From NCBI RefSeq assembly GCF_024385505.1, contig NZ_JANFLT010000001.1, positions 62,001 to 126,000 of the forward strand: a stretch of DNA of 64,000 nucleotides, read 5' to 3'. The notes under the pieces were generated by a model. It ran no database searches and was not told where the DNA came from. It saw only the letters and a program-made list of their open reading frames with translations. The position numbers and the translations under genes are program-made. The DNA comes from Arthrobacter zhaoxinii (lineage in GTDB: Bacteria; Actinomycetota; Actinomycetes; Actinomycetales; Micrococcaceae). Below are positions 55,917 to 64,000 of the stretch, one piece after another; within the stretch, counting starts at the first letter, position 1, and every line of letters begins with the position of its first letter.

Positions 55917-56794
55917 TGGACAGATTCCTCTTCCTGACCTTTGACGGCCTCGCCCGCGGCGCCGTCCTCGCGGCCTTCGCGCTGTCGCTGGTCCTGATCT
56001 GGCGTGCGGCCCGGATCGTGAACTTTGCGCAGGGCGCGATGGCAGTGGCTGCCACCTACATCGCCTTCACCGTCACCGCACTCACCGGGAGCTACTGGGC
56101 AGGACTCGCCGCTGCCCTTATTGCGGGTTTCCTCATCGGTGCCCTGGTGGAGCGCGGCGTGATGCGCTTCGTCGGCAACGGCTCCGCGTTGAACCCGGTC
56201 ATTGCCGGGCTGGGCCTGCTGATGCTGATCCAGGCCGTCCTGGGCATGGTGTTCGGAAACAACTACCGGACCATGGTGACCCCGTTCAGCTCGGACCCGG
56301 TGGAAATCTTCGGCATTACCGTCTTCTCCTCCCATGACCTCTTTGTGTTCGCCTGCATAGCGGTGCTGGTGGGCGGCCTGGTCCTGCTGTTCACGAAGAC
56401 TCCCCTCGGGCTGCGGCTGCGGGCCTCCGCCTTCGCCCCTGACCTGGCCCGGCTCCTCGGGGTGCGGACCTCGCGGATGCTCACCCTGGGCTGGGCCATG
56501 TCTTCGGCCCTCGGTGCGCTCGCCGCCCTGCTGGTCATCCCCACGGAACTCGGACTCAATCCGCACGCGGCGGACGCGGTCTTTGTCTACGCGTTCACCG
56601 TGGCCGTTATCGGCGGCCTGGACTCCCCCGCCGGCGCCGTCCTGGGCGGGCTGGCCGTCGGCGTGCTGCTCAGCTGGGTCAGTGGCTACTGGGGTGCAAC
56701 CCTGGCGCCGATCGCCATCCTGGTCCTCCTGCTGGCCGTGCTGCTGATCCGCCCCGGTGGAATCTTCTCGATGGCTAAGGAGCGCACGGCATGA
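55916..56794 (+). CDS. Branched-chain-type ABC importer permease (LivH-like)
   Basis: 292 aa with about eight membrane helices. LivH pattern: LIWRAARIVNFAQGAMAVAATY, the coupling region LGLRLRASAFAPDLARLLGV and FVYAFTVAVIGGLDSPAGAVLGG. Start overlaps the livF-like stop by 1 nt (TAATG), and its end overlaps the next permease by 4 nt. Confidence 0.92.
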   Translation: MDRFLFLTFDGLARGAVLAAFALSLVLIWRAARIVNFAQGAMAVAATYIAFTVTALTGSYWAGLAAALIAGFLIGALVERGVMRFVGNGSALNPVIAGLGLLMLIQAVLGMVFGNNYRTMVTPFSSDPVEIFGITVFSSHDLFVFACIAVLVGGLVLLFTKTPLGLRLRASAFAPDLARLLGVRTSRMLTLGWAMSSALGALAALLVIPTELGLNPHAADAVFVYAFTVAVIGGLDSPAGAVLGGLAVGVLLSWVSGYWGATLAPIAILVLLLAVLLIRPGGIFSMAKERTA

Positions 56795-57918
56795 GCGTCA
56801 TGAAGCGGTACCTTCTGGCTGCCGCGGCAGCGGTGATCCTGATCGGCCTCACGTTCGTCGTCCCCTCGTTCACCTCCTACCAGCTGGCCACTGTCTGCGC
56901 CTATCTGTGCGGCATTGCTGGGCTCACCCTGCTGACGGGCGCCGGCGGCCAGCTCTCCCTCGGACAGGCAGCCCTCATGGCCGCCGGTGCCTACAGCTAC
57001 GCACTGACTGCCAATTCAATGGCCGACGCCGGCACGGAAGGAACGCTGCTGCTCCTGGTGCCGTTGGCCGCAGCGGTCCTCGGTGCCGCCGTCCTCGGCC
57101 TGGTCATCGGCCTGGCTGCCGGCCGGCTCCACGGCCCCTACCTCGCCGGCTTCACCATGGCACTGGTCGTGGCACTGCCCGCGGTCACCAGCACCTTCTC
57201 CTCAGTGCTCGGCGGTGACCAGGGCCTGTGGATCACCGTGGAGAAACGCCCGACGGCGCTGCGCGGCACCGTGTCCAACGAGGCCTGGCAGGCGTGGCTC
57301 GCCGTGGTCTGCTCCGTCCTGGTCCTGACCCTGCTGGCGAACCTGCTGCACGGCCGCTTCGGCCGCCACCTGCGGGCCGTACGGGACAACCCCGTGGCGG
57401 CAGCACTGGCCGGCATCAACCCCGCCCGCACCAAGGTCACCGCGTTCGTCATCAGCTCGGCCGCGGCGGGCATGGGCGGCGGTCTGCTGGCCTACACCAC
57501 GCAAAGCGCCAGCCCCGGAGCGTATTCCCTGGTGTTCTCCCTGTTCCTGCTGATGGCCGCCGTCGTCGGCGGTATCGGTTCCCTGACCGGCGCCGTCTGG
57601 GGAGCCCTGCTCCTGGTTGCGCTGCCGCACCTGATCAGCACCGCCACGGCCCGGCTCGACCTGTCCGCGGACCTGGCCCAGCGGCTGGACGGCAACCTTG
57701 CCGTGGCCATCTTCGGACTGGTCCTGATCCTCGTGGTGCTGCTTGCGCCGCAGGGCATCCAGGGCCTGCTGGTGCGGATCGGCCGCCGGATACGGCCACC
57801 CCGCGCCGTCTCCCCTCCGCTTTCGTCCCCGAAACCCGCACCACCGTCAACAGCAACACCACCAACCCGGATACCCGCCCCGCACGGGCAGCTACCGGCA
57901 ACCCCGAAAGGTCAATGA
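56791..57918 (+). CDS. Branched-chain-type ABC importer permease (LivM-like)
   Basis: 375 aa, about ten membrane helices. LivM signatures: AGLTLLTGAGGQLSLGQAALMAAGAYSYA, the coupling RHLRAVRDNPVAAALAGINPARTKV and LFLLMAAVVGGIGSLTGAVWGA. The C-terminal 45 residues form a Pro/Thr-rich cytosolic tail, unusual for the family. It overlaps the binding-protein gene by 4 nt. Confidence 0.92.
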   Translation: MSVMKRYLLAAAAAVILIGLTFVVPSFTSYQLATVCAYLCGIAGLTLLTGAGGQLSLGQAALMAAGAYSYALTANSMADAGTEGTLLLLVPLAAAVLGAAVLGLVIGLAAGRLHGPYLAGFTMALVVALPAVTSTFSSVLGGDQGLWITVEKRPTALRGTVSNEAWQAWLAVVCSVLVLTLLANLLHGRFGRHLRAVRDNPVAAALAGINPARTKVTAFVISSAAAGMGGGLLAYTTQSASPGAYSLVFSLFLLMAAVVGGIGSLTGAVWGALLLVALPHLISTATARLDLSADLAQRLDGNLAVAIFGLVLILVVLLAPQGIQGLLVRIGRRIRPPRAVSPPLSSPKPAPPSTATPPTRIPAPHGQLPATPKGQ

Positions 57919-59195
57919 TGATCAGTTCCAAGCTCCGACTGGGTACCGCCGTCCTTGCAGCTGCAGCCCTCGGCCTTGCCTCCTGTGCCGCTCCGGAGGA
58001 AGGGGGCGAGGCCGCCGCGGAGGATGTACCCGGGATTACCGACACCACCGTCACCGTAGGCACGCACCAGCCGCTGACCGGACCGGCAGCCGCCGGTTAC
58101 TCCACTATTTCGCCGGCCACCAAGGCGTACTTCGACTACGTCAATGACCACGGCGGCGTCAACGGCCGCAGCATTGAGTACATCGTGAAGGACGACGGCT
58201 ACAACCCGGCCAACACCCAGACCGCAGTCCGCGAAATGGTGCTGCAGGACGAGGTCTTTGCCCTGGTGGGCGGACTCGGCACCCCGCCGCACAGTGCAGT
58301 CCTGGATTTCGTCAACGACAACGAGGTGCCGGATCTCTTCGTTGCCTCCGGCAGCCCCACCTGGAACCAGCCGGAGGACTACCCCTACACCTACGGTTTC
58401 ATGGTGGACTACCCCACCGAATCACGGATCCTGGCCACCTACGCGCAGGAAGAATTCCCGGACAAGACCTACTGCTTCTTCGGCCAGGATGACGACTTCG
58501 GCGAGGAGTTCCAGGCCGGCCTGGAAGCGGTGCTCGGGGAAGACGGGCTCGCAGATGCCCAGGTCTACTCCACGGCGAACACCGATATCGCCGCGCAGAT
58601 CAGCTCCATGAAGGAAGCCGGCTGCGAGGTCAACTTCCTCGCCACCATCAACGGCTTCAGCGCCCAGGCTGTGGGGACCGCCGCGAAACTCGGGTATTTC
58701 CCGCAGTGGATGGCGTCCTCCGCCGGCGGCGACTTCAACACCCTGTCCGGCTATCTGGGCGAGAACACCAACAAGCTGCTGCAGGGTTTCGTCAGCGCCA
58801 ACTACCTCCCCGCCTACTCGGACACGGAGGACGAATGGACCGCTAAGTTCTCCGAGATCAACGAGGAATACAACGCCGGAGCACCTTTTGACGGCAACAC
58901 GATCTTCGGAATGTCCATCGGCTACCTCTTCGTCGAGGCATTGAAGGAAGCCGGGGAGAACCCGACCCGCGAGTCCCTCATGGAAGCACTCGGGTCCGGG
59001 AACGTCACCGGCAACGGCCACACACCGCTCGGGTTCGGCGAGGACAGCCACCGCGGATACACCGGAGCGATGCTGACCCGGGTGGACAACGGCGTGCAGT
59101 CCTACTTCGGTACCCCGTACGTCGTCACCGGCGAAGAGGTCGAGGAATACACCGAGGAACGGCCGGCCATGCCGGCCGACGGCCTGCCGGAGTAA
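57915..59195 (+). CDS. Branched-chain-type ABC importer substrate-binding lipoprotein
   Basis: 426 aa from ATG 57915; the frame is open far upstream but inside livM. Lipoprotein signal with lipobox LGLASC. Periplasmic-binding type I fold: TVTVGTHQPLTGPAAAGYSTI, YIVKDDGYNPANTQTAVREMV, TYCFFGQDDDFGEEFQAGL. Homologues bind amino acids, but also aromatic or short-chain carboxylic acids. The company of SDR and MaoC genes favours an acid degraded as a CoA ester. Confidence 0.9.
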   Translation: MMISSKLRLGTAVLAAAALGLASCAAPEEGGEAAAEDVPGITDTTVTVGTHQPLTGPAAAGYSTISPATKAYFDYVNDHGGVNGRSIEYIVKDDGYNPANTQTAVREMVLQDEVFALVGGLGTPPHSAVLDFVNDNEVPDLFVASGSPTWNQPEDYPYTYGFMVDYPTESRILATYAQEEFPDKTYCFFGQDDDFGEEFQAGLEAVLGEDGLADAQVYSTANTDIAAQISSMKEAGCEVNFLATINGFSAQAVGTAAKLGYFPQWMASSAGGDFNTLSGYLGENTNKLLQGFVSANYLPAYSDTEDEWTAKFSEINEEYNAGAPFDGNTIFGMSIGYLFVEALKEAGENPTRESLMEALGSGNVTGNGHTPLGFGEDSHRGYTGAMLTRVDNGVQSYFGTPYVVTGEEVEEYTEERPAMPADGLPE

Positions 59196-59220
59196 CCTCT
59201 GCAGCCCAAACCTGGCCGCT

Positions 59221-59260
59221 CACAAAGAGGGCCCGTCCCGCCGGACGGGCCCTCTTTGTG
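59221..59260. terminator. Terminator between importer operon and maoC
   Basis: A perfect palindrome with 18-bp arms (CACAAAGAGGGCCCGTCC / GGACGGGCCCTCTTTGTG) and a 4-nt loop. It serves the + strand operon and also the opposing MaoC gene. Confidence 0.9.
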
Positions 59261-59320
59261 TAGCCGGGTTGTGCAACAGGGTTATGTAGCCGGGGTCTTG
59301 CAACGGGGTTGCGTAGCCGG
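59260..59320. repeat. Degenerate 26-27 bp tandem repeat before the maoC stop
   Basis: Copies begin at 59260, 59286 and 59313 (last one partial), each with GTAGCCGG then TTGCAAC or TGCAAC and GGGTT. It lies between the terminator and the maoC stop. Origin and role unknown. Confidence 0.7.
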
Positions 59321-59326
59321 ATGCCG

Positions 59327-59779
59327 CTACTCGAACACGTACAGCGAAATGGACTCCGCGACGGCGGCAGGCTTCTCCACACCCTCAATCTCAATGGTGA
59401 CGAGGAGCGTGACCCGCACTCCCTGGGGCACGGTCTGAACCGACACGATTTCCGACCGTGCACGGACCCGGCTGTCCACCGGCACGGGATGGGGGAAGCG
59501 CACCCGGTCCAGCCCGTAGTTCACTCCCATCACCATGCCGTCCACCCGGAACCGGCCGGAGGCAAGCGCCGGAAGGAGGGCCAGGCTGAGGTACCCGTGC
59601 GCGATGGTCCCGCCGAACGGGCCATTCGCAGCCCGTTCGGGGTCCACATGGATCCACTGGTGGTCATCGGTGGCGTCGGCAAACCGGTTGATGCGGTCCT
59701 GGTCAATGAGGACCCACTCGCTGGTCTCCACCTGGCCCACCGCACCGGCAAGCTTTTCAACCGAGCTGAAGCGGGCCAC
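59327..59779 (-). CDS. MaoC family dehydratase
   Basis: 150 aa from GTG 59779, 2 nt after the SDR stop. Hot-dog fold enoyl-CoA hydratase: RINRFADATDDHQWIHVDPERAANGPFGGTIAHGYLSL carries the catalytic Asp and His of the R-hydratase motif. With the SDR it could perform hydration and 3-hydroxyacyl oxidation or reduction of a CoA ester. Co-transcribed with the SDR. Confidence 0.9.
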   Translation of the reverse strand: MARFSSVEKLAGAVGQVETSEWVLIDQDRINRFADATDDHQWIHVDPERAANGPFGGTIAHGYLSLALLPALASGRFRVDGMVMGVNYGLDRVRFPHPVPVDSRVRARSEIVSVQTVPQGVRVTLLVTIEIEGVEKPAAVAESISLYVFE

Positions 59780-59781
59780 CG

Positions 59782-60555
59782 CTAGGCCTTCGGTCCGCCG
59801 GCAACGTAGAGCACCTGTCCCGAAACGAACGAGGCCTCCTCCCGGGCAAAGAAGGACGCCGCAGCGGCAATGTCCGCCGGGGTCCCGGCCCGGCCCACGG
59901 GAATCTCCTTCGCCGCATGTGCCACGAAGTCCTCGAACGGCACCCCGACGCGTTCCGCCGTCGCCCGCGTCATATCGGTGGAGATGAAGCCGGGCGCAAT
60001 CGCGTTGACGGTGACGTTGTACCGGCCCAGCTCAATCGCGAGCGTCTTGGTGAAACCCTGGATGCCGGCCTTGGCTGCGGCATAGTTGGCCTGGCCCCGG
60101 TTGCCGAGGGCGGAAGTGCTGGACAGGTTGATGATGCGTCCCCACTTCTGCTGTACCTGGTGGGCCTGCACGGCACGGCTCATGAGGAACGCCCCGCGCA
60201 GGTGCACGCCCATCACGGCATCCCAGTCCGTGTCCGTCATTTTGAACAGAAGGTTGTCCCGAAGGATGCCCGCATTGTTGACCAGGATGGTGGGCGCGCC
60301 AAGCTCCCCGGCAATCCGGGCCACTGCCTGTTCGACGGCGGCAGCATCGGCTACGTCCGCGCCGACACCCACAGCCTTGCCGCCGGAATTGTTGATGGCC
60401 TCCACAGTGGCGGCTGTGTCCTCCTCGCGCAGGTCTAGGACGGCCACGCGGTGGCCGTCCGCTGCGAGCCGCAGGGCGACGGCGGCACCGATCCCGCGTC
60501 CTGCTCCGGTAACGACGGCGGTGCGCTGGTCATACGGTGCTGGGACCTCGGTCAT
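59782..60555 (-). CDS. SDR oxidoreductase, 3-oxoacyl-reductase (FabG-like)
   Basis: 257 aa from ATG 60555 with AGGAGA 3 nt upstream; a longer frame to 60702 runs through the operator. Classical SDR: VVTGAGRGIGAAVALRLAADG, LVNNAGILRDNLLFKM, Ser in NLSSTSALGNRG, the active-site NYAAAKAGIQGFTKTL (YxxxK) and AIAPGFISTDMT. Probably acts on 3-hydroxyacyl- or 3-oxoacyl-CoA in the pathway fed by the importer. Confidence 0.93.
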   Translation of the reverse strand: MTEVPAPYDQRTAVVTGAGRGIGAAVALRLAADGHRVAVLDLREEDTAATVEAINNSGGKAVGVGADVADAAAVEQAVARIAGELGAPTILVNNAGILRDNLLFKMTDTDWDAVMGVHLRGAFLMSRAVQAHQVQQKWGRIINLSSTSALGNRGQANYAAAKAGIQGFTKTLAIELGRYNVTVNAIAPGFISTDMTRATAERVGVPFEDFVAHAAKEIPVGRAGTPADIAAAASFFAREEASFVSGQVLYVAGGPKA

Positions 60556-60613
60556 GTCTCTCCTGCCGGTGGCGGCAGCCCACCGACTGTGTGCTGCGTC
60601 TCTTTCGCCGAGG

Positions 60614-60631
60614 GTACCGACCGGACGGTAC
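60614..60631. promoter_or_regulatory. Operator 3, in front of the SDR-MaoC pair
   Basis: GTACCGACCGGACGGTAC, 18-bp near-palindrome 59 nt before the SDR start, matching the sites at 53624 and 54383. Confidence 0.7.
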
Positions 60632-60730
60632 GGGCGCAACGAGGGGACGGAAGGTTGCCCCCGGAAGGTACTCAGCGGGACATCCCTGGGACGGATCGGC
60701 ATTCTGACCCGGCCGGCCGGATTAGTTCCC

Positions 60731-60755
60731 CATCAGGACAGCTTTCGTCCTGATG
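60731..60755. promoter_or_regulatory. Inverted repeat in the WYL regulator promoter
   Basis: CATCAGGAC, 7 bp, GTCCTGATG: perfect 9-bp arms. It covers the expected -35 region of the promoter whose -10 (TAGCTT) is at 60762-60767, so autoregulation is likely. Confidence 0.65.
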
Positions 60756-60761
60756 GGCGCG

Positions 60762-60767
60762 TAGCTT
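60762..60767 (+). promoter_or_regulatory. -10 box (TAGCTT) of the WYL regulator gene
   Basis: TAGCTT ends 7 nt before ATG 60775, predicting a leader of about 1 nt. It supports ATG 60775 over TTG 60766. Confidence 0.45.
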
Positions 60768-60774
60768 GGATTCC

Positions 60775-61773
60775 ATGTTGGAGACATCCGCGCGGCTCCT
60801 GCAGCTGCTTTCGCTGCTGCAGCTGAGGCGCGAGTGGACCGGCGCGGCGCTCGCGGAGCGGCTCTCCATCACCGAACGGACGGTCCGCCGGGACATCGGC
60901 AAGCTGCGCACCCTCGGATATCCCATCTCCGCGTCCCCGGGCATTGCCGGCGGCTACCAGCTCGGTGCCGGTGCGCAGCTGCCCCCGCTGCTGCTCGACG
61001 ACGACGAGGCCCTCGCCGTCGCACTGGGCCTCACCGCGGTGGCCACAGGCCCGGTGACCGGAATCGGGGAAGCCTCGGTGCGGGCGCTGGCGAAGCTGGA
61101 GCAGGTCCTGCCCGGGCGCCTCCGGCCCCAGTTTTCGGCCCTGCGGCAGTCGGTGTCCACCCTGTCCGGCCCGCCGGGGGGCGTGGACCCGGAAATTCTC
61201 ACCGCGTTTTCGGCCGGCATCACCGAGCACCGGGTGGTGAGTTTCCGTTACACCGCGGCCGACGGCGGCTCCGGCCGGCGCCTGGTGGAGCCCTACCGGC
61301 TGGTCAGCACCGGGCGGCGCTGGTACGCCGTCGCGTGGGACCTGGACCGCGCCGACTGGCGGACCTTCCGGGTGGACCGCTGCACCAGCACGCCCGCGCA
61401 GCGCGAGCGGTTCACACCCCGGCCCCTGCCGGCCCGGGACCTGGCCGTTTACGTCCAGGAATCCATTACCCGCAACCCCTACCGCTATACCGTGGTGGTG
61501 CGGCTGGCCGCCCCGCTGGCTGCGGTTGCCGAACAGGTGCCTCCTGACGTGGCCAGTGTCGAAGCCGACGGCCCCGGGCACACCATCGTGCGCGGCGGCT
61601 GGGATTCCCTGGACCTGCCCCTGATCACCCTGACCACCTGGGGCGTGCCGTTCGAAATCATCGACCCCCCGGAGATGCGCGAGCGGGCCCGCCGTGCCGC
61701 CTCCCTGCTGCAGCACGCCGTCGAAATCCCGCCCACGGCGGAATCCGGAAAGACCGTCCGGCCAAGCCACTAG
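60775..61773 (+). CDS. WYL domain transcriptional regulator
   Basis: 332 aa from ATG 60775. A DeoR-like winged helix (ARLLQLLSLLQLRREWTGAALAERLSITERTVRRDIGKLRTLGYPI) precedes a WYL domain with VVSFRYTAADGG and RLVEPYRLVSTGRRWYAVAWDLDRADWRTFRVDR, and a WCX-type C-terminus. WYL proteins sense nucleic-acid or nucleotide ligands; the target here is unknown. The promoter carries a perfect inverted repeat. hrpA follows after 13 nt. Confidence 0.9.
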   Translation: MLETSARLLQLLSLLQLRREWTGAALAERLSITERTVRRDIGKLRTLGYPISASPGIAGGYQLGAGAQLPPLLLDDDEALAVALGLTAVATGPVTGIGEASVRALAKLEQVLPGRLRPQFSALRQSVSTLSGPPGGVDPEILTAFSAGITEHRVVSFRYTAADGGSGRRLVEPYRLVSTGRRWYAVAWDLDRADWRTFRVDRCTSTPAQRERFTPRPLPARDLAVYVQESITRNPYRYTVVVRLAAPLAAVAEQVPPDVASVEADGPGHTIVRGGWDSLDLPLITLTTWGVPFEIIDPPEMRERARRAASLLQHAVEIPPTAESGKTVRPSH

Positions 61774-61776
61774 ACT
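61771..61776 (+). promoter_or_regulatory. Possible -10 box (TAGACT) for hrpA
   Basis: TAGACT overlaps the stop of the WYL gene and ends 10 nt before ATG 61787, giving a leader of about 4 nt if used. Confidence 0.35.
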
Positions 61777-61786
61777 GGTGGCAATC

Positions 61787-64000
61787 ATGGCACTGACAAT
61801 TTCCTATCCCGAACAGCTGCCCGTTTCCGAGCGCCGCGAAGACATCATGGCAGCGATTGCCGCCAACCAGGTCACCGTCATCGCCGGCGAAACCGGCTCC
61901 GGAAAAACCACGCAGATTCCGAAGATGTGCCTGGAACTCGGTCTGGCCGAGCACGGGCTGATCGGGCACACCCAGCCCCGGCGCCTGGCCGCGCGCACCG
62001 TGGCCGAGCGGATCGCCTCCGAGCTCGACGTCGAACTCGGCGAGGAAGTGGGCTTCCAGGTCCGCTTTACCGGGGAAACCGGCCGGAAGACGAAGGTCAA
62101 GCTGATGACCGACGGCATCCTGCTGGCGGAAATCCGGCACGATCCGATGCTGAAGAAGTACAGCACCATCATCATTGACGAGGCCCACGAGCGCAGCCTG
62201 AACATCGACTTCATCCTCGGGTACCTGCGCCGGCTGCTGCCGGCGCGCCCGGACCTGAAGGTCATCATCACTTCGGCGACCATCGATCCGCAGCGGTTCG
62301 CCGAGCACTTCGCCCTCAACGGCACTCCGGCCCCCATCATCGAGGTCTCCGGCCGGACCTTCCCGGTGGAGATCCGCTACCGTCCGCTGAACCAGCCGGC
62401 CGACGGCGGCAGCGACGAAGAGGGCATCGAGGACGAGCTCGAAGAGGACCGGGACCCGGTGGACGCCGTGTGCGACGCCGTCGACGAGCTTTCCCGCGAG
62501 GCGCCCGGCGACGTCCTCGTGTTCTTCTCCGGCGAGCGGGAAATCCGCGACGCCGCCGACGCCCTGCGTTCCTCCGTCTCCCGCAACCCCCGGCTGGCCA
62601 ACACCGAGATCCTGCCGCTGTTCGCCCGGCTCTCCCTGGCCGAACAGCACAAGGTCTTCTCCCCCGGCCGGAACCGGCGGATCATCCTCGCCACCAACGT
62701 GGCCGAGACCTCGCTGACGGTCCCCGGCATCAAATACGTCATTGATACCGGTACGGCACGCATCTCGCGCTATTCGCACCGCACGAAGGTCCAACGCCTG
62801 CCGATTGAGCGGATCTCCCAGGCTTCCGCCAACCAGCGCTCGGGGCGCTGCGGCCGTGTCTCCGACGGCATCGCGATCCGGCTGTACTCGGCGGAGGACT
62901 TCGAGTCCCGGCCGGAATTCACCGATCCCGAAATCCTGCGCACCAACCTGGCCGCCGTGATCCTGCAGATGGCGGCCATGGGCGTGGCCAAGGGGCCCAA
63001 GGACGTTGCGGATTTCCCGTTCGTCCAGCCCCCGGATTCCAAGGCCATCAACGACGGCGCCGTGCTGCTGCGCGAACTCGGTGCCCTGCATCCCCAGGGC
63101 GGCATCACCGAGGTGGGCCGGAAGCTCTCCCAGCTGCCGGTGGACCCCCGGCTGGGCCGGATGATCGTCGAGGCGGGCAACCGCGGCTGCACCAAGGAAG
63201 TCATGGTGCTCACGGCCGCGCTGACCATCCAGGATCCGCGCGAACGCCCCTCCAAGGACGATCCGGCCCGGGCCCAGAAGGCCGCGGAAATGCACAAGCG
63301 GTTCGTGGACGAGAACTCGGATTTCACCGGGTACCTGAACCTGTGGCGCTATGTGGAGGAAAAGCAGAAGGAACTATCCTCCTCGGCCTTCCGAAGGATG
63401 TGCAAAAACGAGTTCCTCAACTTCCTGCGGATCCGCGAATGGCAGGACCTGTTTGCCCAGCTGCGCCAGCTGGCCAAGCCGCTGGGGATCACGCTTGCCC
63501 CCGAACCGGTGGACCCCGTGGGCAAGTACCGGGAAATCCATATGTCCCTGCTGGCCGGACTGCTCAGCCATATCGGCCTCTACGACCAGCGCAAGCGTGA
63601 ATACACCGGCGCCCGCGGCACACGCTTCGCGGTCTTCCCCGGCTCGGCCCTGTTCAAGAAGTCCCCGGACTGGGTGATGGCTGCCGAGCTGGTGGAAACC
63701 TCCCGCCTGTGGGCACGGGTGGCGGCGAAGTTTGATCCGCTCTGGGTGGAGGACGTTGCCGGCCACCTGGTGAAGCGCACCTACAGCGAACCGCACTGGT
63801 CCAAGAGCCGCGGGGCCGTGATGGCCTATGAGAAAGTCACCCTCTACGGCGTTCCGGTGGTGCCGCAGCGCAGCATCAACTACGGCCGCATCGACCCCGT
63901 GCTGTCCCGCGAAATGTTCATCCGGCATGCCCTCGTGGAGGGCGACTGGCGTACCCACCATAAGTTCTTCCACCGCAACCAGGCCCTGCTGGCCGAGGTT
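61787..64000 (+). CDS. hrpA: ATP-dependent helicase HrpA, 5' part
   Basis: 738 codons from ATG 61787 to the window end, still open; the full protein is usually about 1300 aa. DEAH RNA helicase: Walker A AGETGSGKTTQI (residues 34-41), Ia GHTQPRRLAARTVA, motif II IIIDEAHERS, III TSATIDPQRF, then NVAETSLTVPG and motif VI NQRSGRCGRVSDG. Winged helix and ratchet domains follow (LGALHPQGGITEVGRKLSQL). The C-terminal HrpA-specific region is not in the window. Confidence 0.93.
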   Translation, partial: MALTISYPEQLPVSERREDIMAAIAANQVTVIAGETGSGKTTQIPKMCLELGLAEHGLIGHTQPRRLAARTVAERIASELDVELGEEVGFQVRFTGETGRKTKVKLMTDGILLAEIRHDPMLKKYSTIIIDEAHERSLNIDFILGYLRRLLPARPDLKVIITSATIDPQRFAEHFALNGTPAPIIEVSGRTFPVEIRYRPLNQPADGGSDEEGIEDELEEDRDPVDAVCDAVDELSREAPGDVLVFFSGEREIRDAADALRSSVSRNPRLANTEILPLFARLSLAEQHKVFSPGRNRRIILATNVAETSLTVPGIKYVIDTGTARISRYSHRTKVQRLPIERISQASANQRSGRCGRVSDGIAIRLYSAEDFESRPEFTDPEILRTNLAAVILQMAAMGVAKGPKDVADFPFVQPPDSKAINDGAVLLRELGALHPQGGITEVGRKLSQLPVDPRLGRMIVEAGNRGCTKEVMVLTAALTIQDPRERPSKDDPARAQKAAEMHKRFVDENSDFTGYLNLWRYVEEKQKELSSSAFRRMCKNEFLNFLRIREWQDLFAQLRQLAKPLGITLAPEPVDPVGKYREIHMSLLAGLLSHIGLYDQRKREYTGARGTRFAVFPGSALFKKSPDWVMAAELVETSRLWARVAAKFDPLWVEDVAGHLVKRTYSEPHWSKSRGAVMAYEKVTLYGVPVVPQRSINYGRIDPVLSREMFIRHALVEGDWRTHHKFFHRNQALLAEV

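Noticed and set aside
57228-57914. Extension of the binding-protein frame into livM
   Set aside because: The upstream 229 codons are an out-of-frame shadow of livM; the lipoprotein signal starts at ATG 57915.

Overview
The window is a high-GC actinobacterial chromosome segment, most likely from an Arthrobacter-like member of the Micrococcaceae. The evidence is the strong G/C third-position bias, frequent GTG and TTG starts, NucS, DUF2017/ClpS, DUF3039, DUF2550 and DUF222-HNH genes, and several start codons placed about 7 nt after a TANNNT -10 box (leaderless mRNAs). From memory, gene order from about 0 to 47.6 kb follows, inverted, the mycobacterial block argS-lysA-thrA-thrC-thrB-rho-prfA-prmC-sua5-wecA-atp operon-DUF2550-murA-nucS-ybbN-pncB-clpS-DUF2017-murI-Rv1339-rph.

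Layout. 0-6.6 kb: probable 5' end of rph, a secreted alpha/beta hydrolase with a His/Gly tail, a cAMP-phosphodiesterase-like MBL protein, murI, DUF2017, clpS, and the NAD salvage pair pncB-pncA. 6.6-19.2 kb: a DEAH helicase, DUF3039, a two-gene ABC exporter, an old yellow enzyme, a YbbN-like protein, a large membrane protein, an AI-2E family transporter, a zinc-binding-looking small protein, nucS and nagA. 19.2-29.5 kb: cspA with a long leader, murA (Asp variant), DUF2550 and the F-type ATP synthase operon with two AtpI/AtpZ-like genes upstream. 29.6-35.5 kb: cell-envelope polysaccharide genes (WecA-like, CapD-like, two GT2 transferases, an epimerase). 35.5-47.6 kb: tsaC/sua5, prmC, prfA, rho with a repetitive disordered region, then thrB-thrC-hom-lysA-argS.

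47.7-64 kb is more accessory. It holds a three-gene putative flavinylation/electron-transfer cassette (FMN-binding lipoprotein, ApbE, RnfD-like membrane domain fused to a ferredoxin reductase module), a perfect 7 x 8 bp repeat, a DUF222-HNH gene and tRNA-Arg(CCG). Next come a TetR regulator with a branched-chain-type ABC importer (two ATPases, two permeases, binding lipoprotein) and convergent SDR and MaoC genes. The same 18-bp palindrome stands in front of tetR, inside the first codons of the importer operon and in front of the SDR-MaoC pair, so these genes probably form one regulon. The window ends with a WYL regulator and the 5' part of hrpA.

The strongest leads are the flavinylation cassette with its Ser acceptor site and signal-less ApbE, the three-site TetR regulon with one operator inside a coding sequence, a possible small ORF in the cspA leader, the perfect 15-bp hairpin between atpA and atpG, and the missing rpmE with a 20-bp direct repeat in its place.
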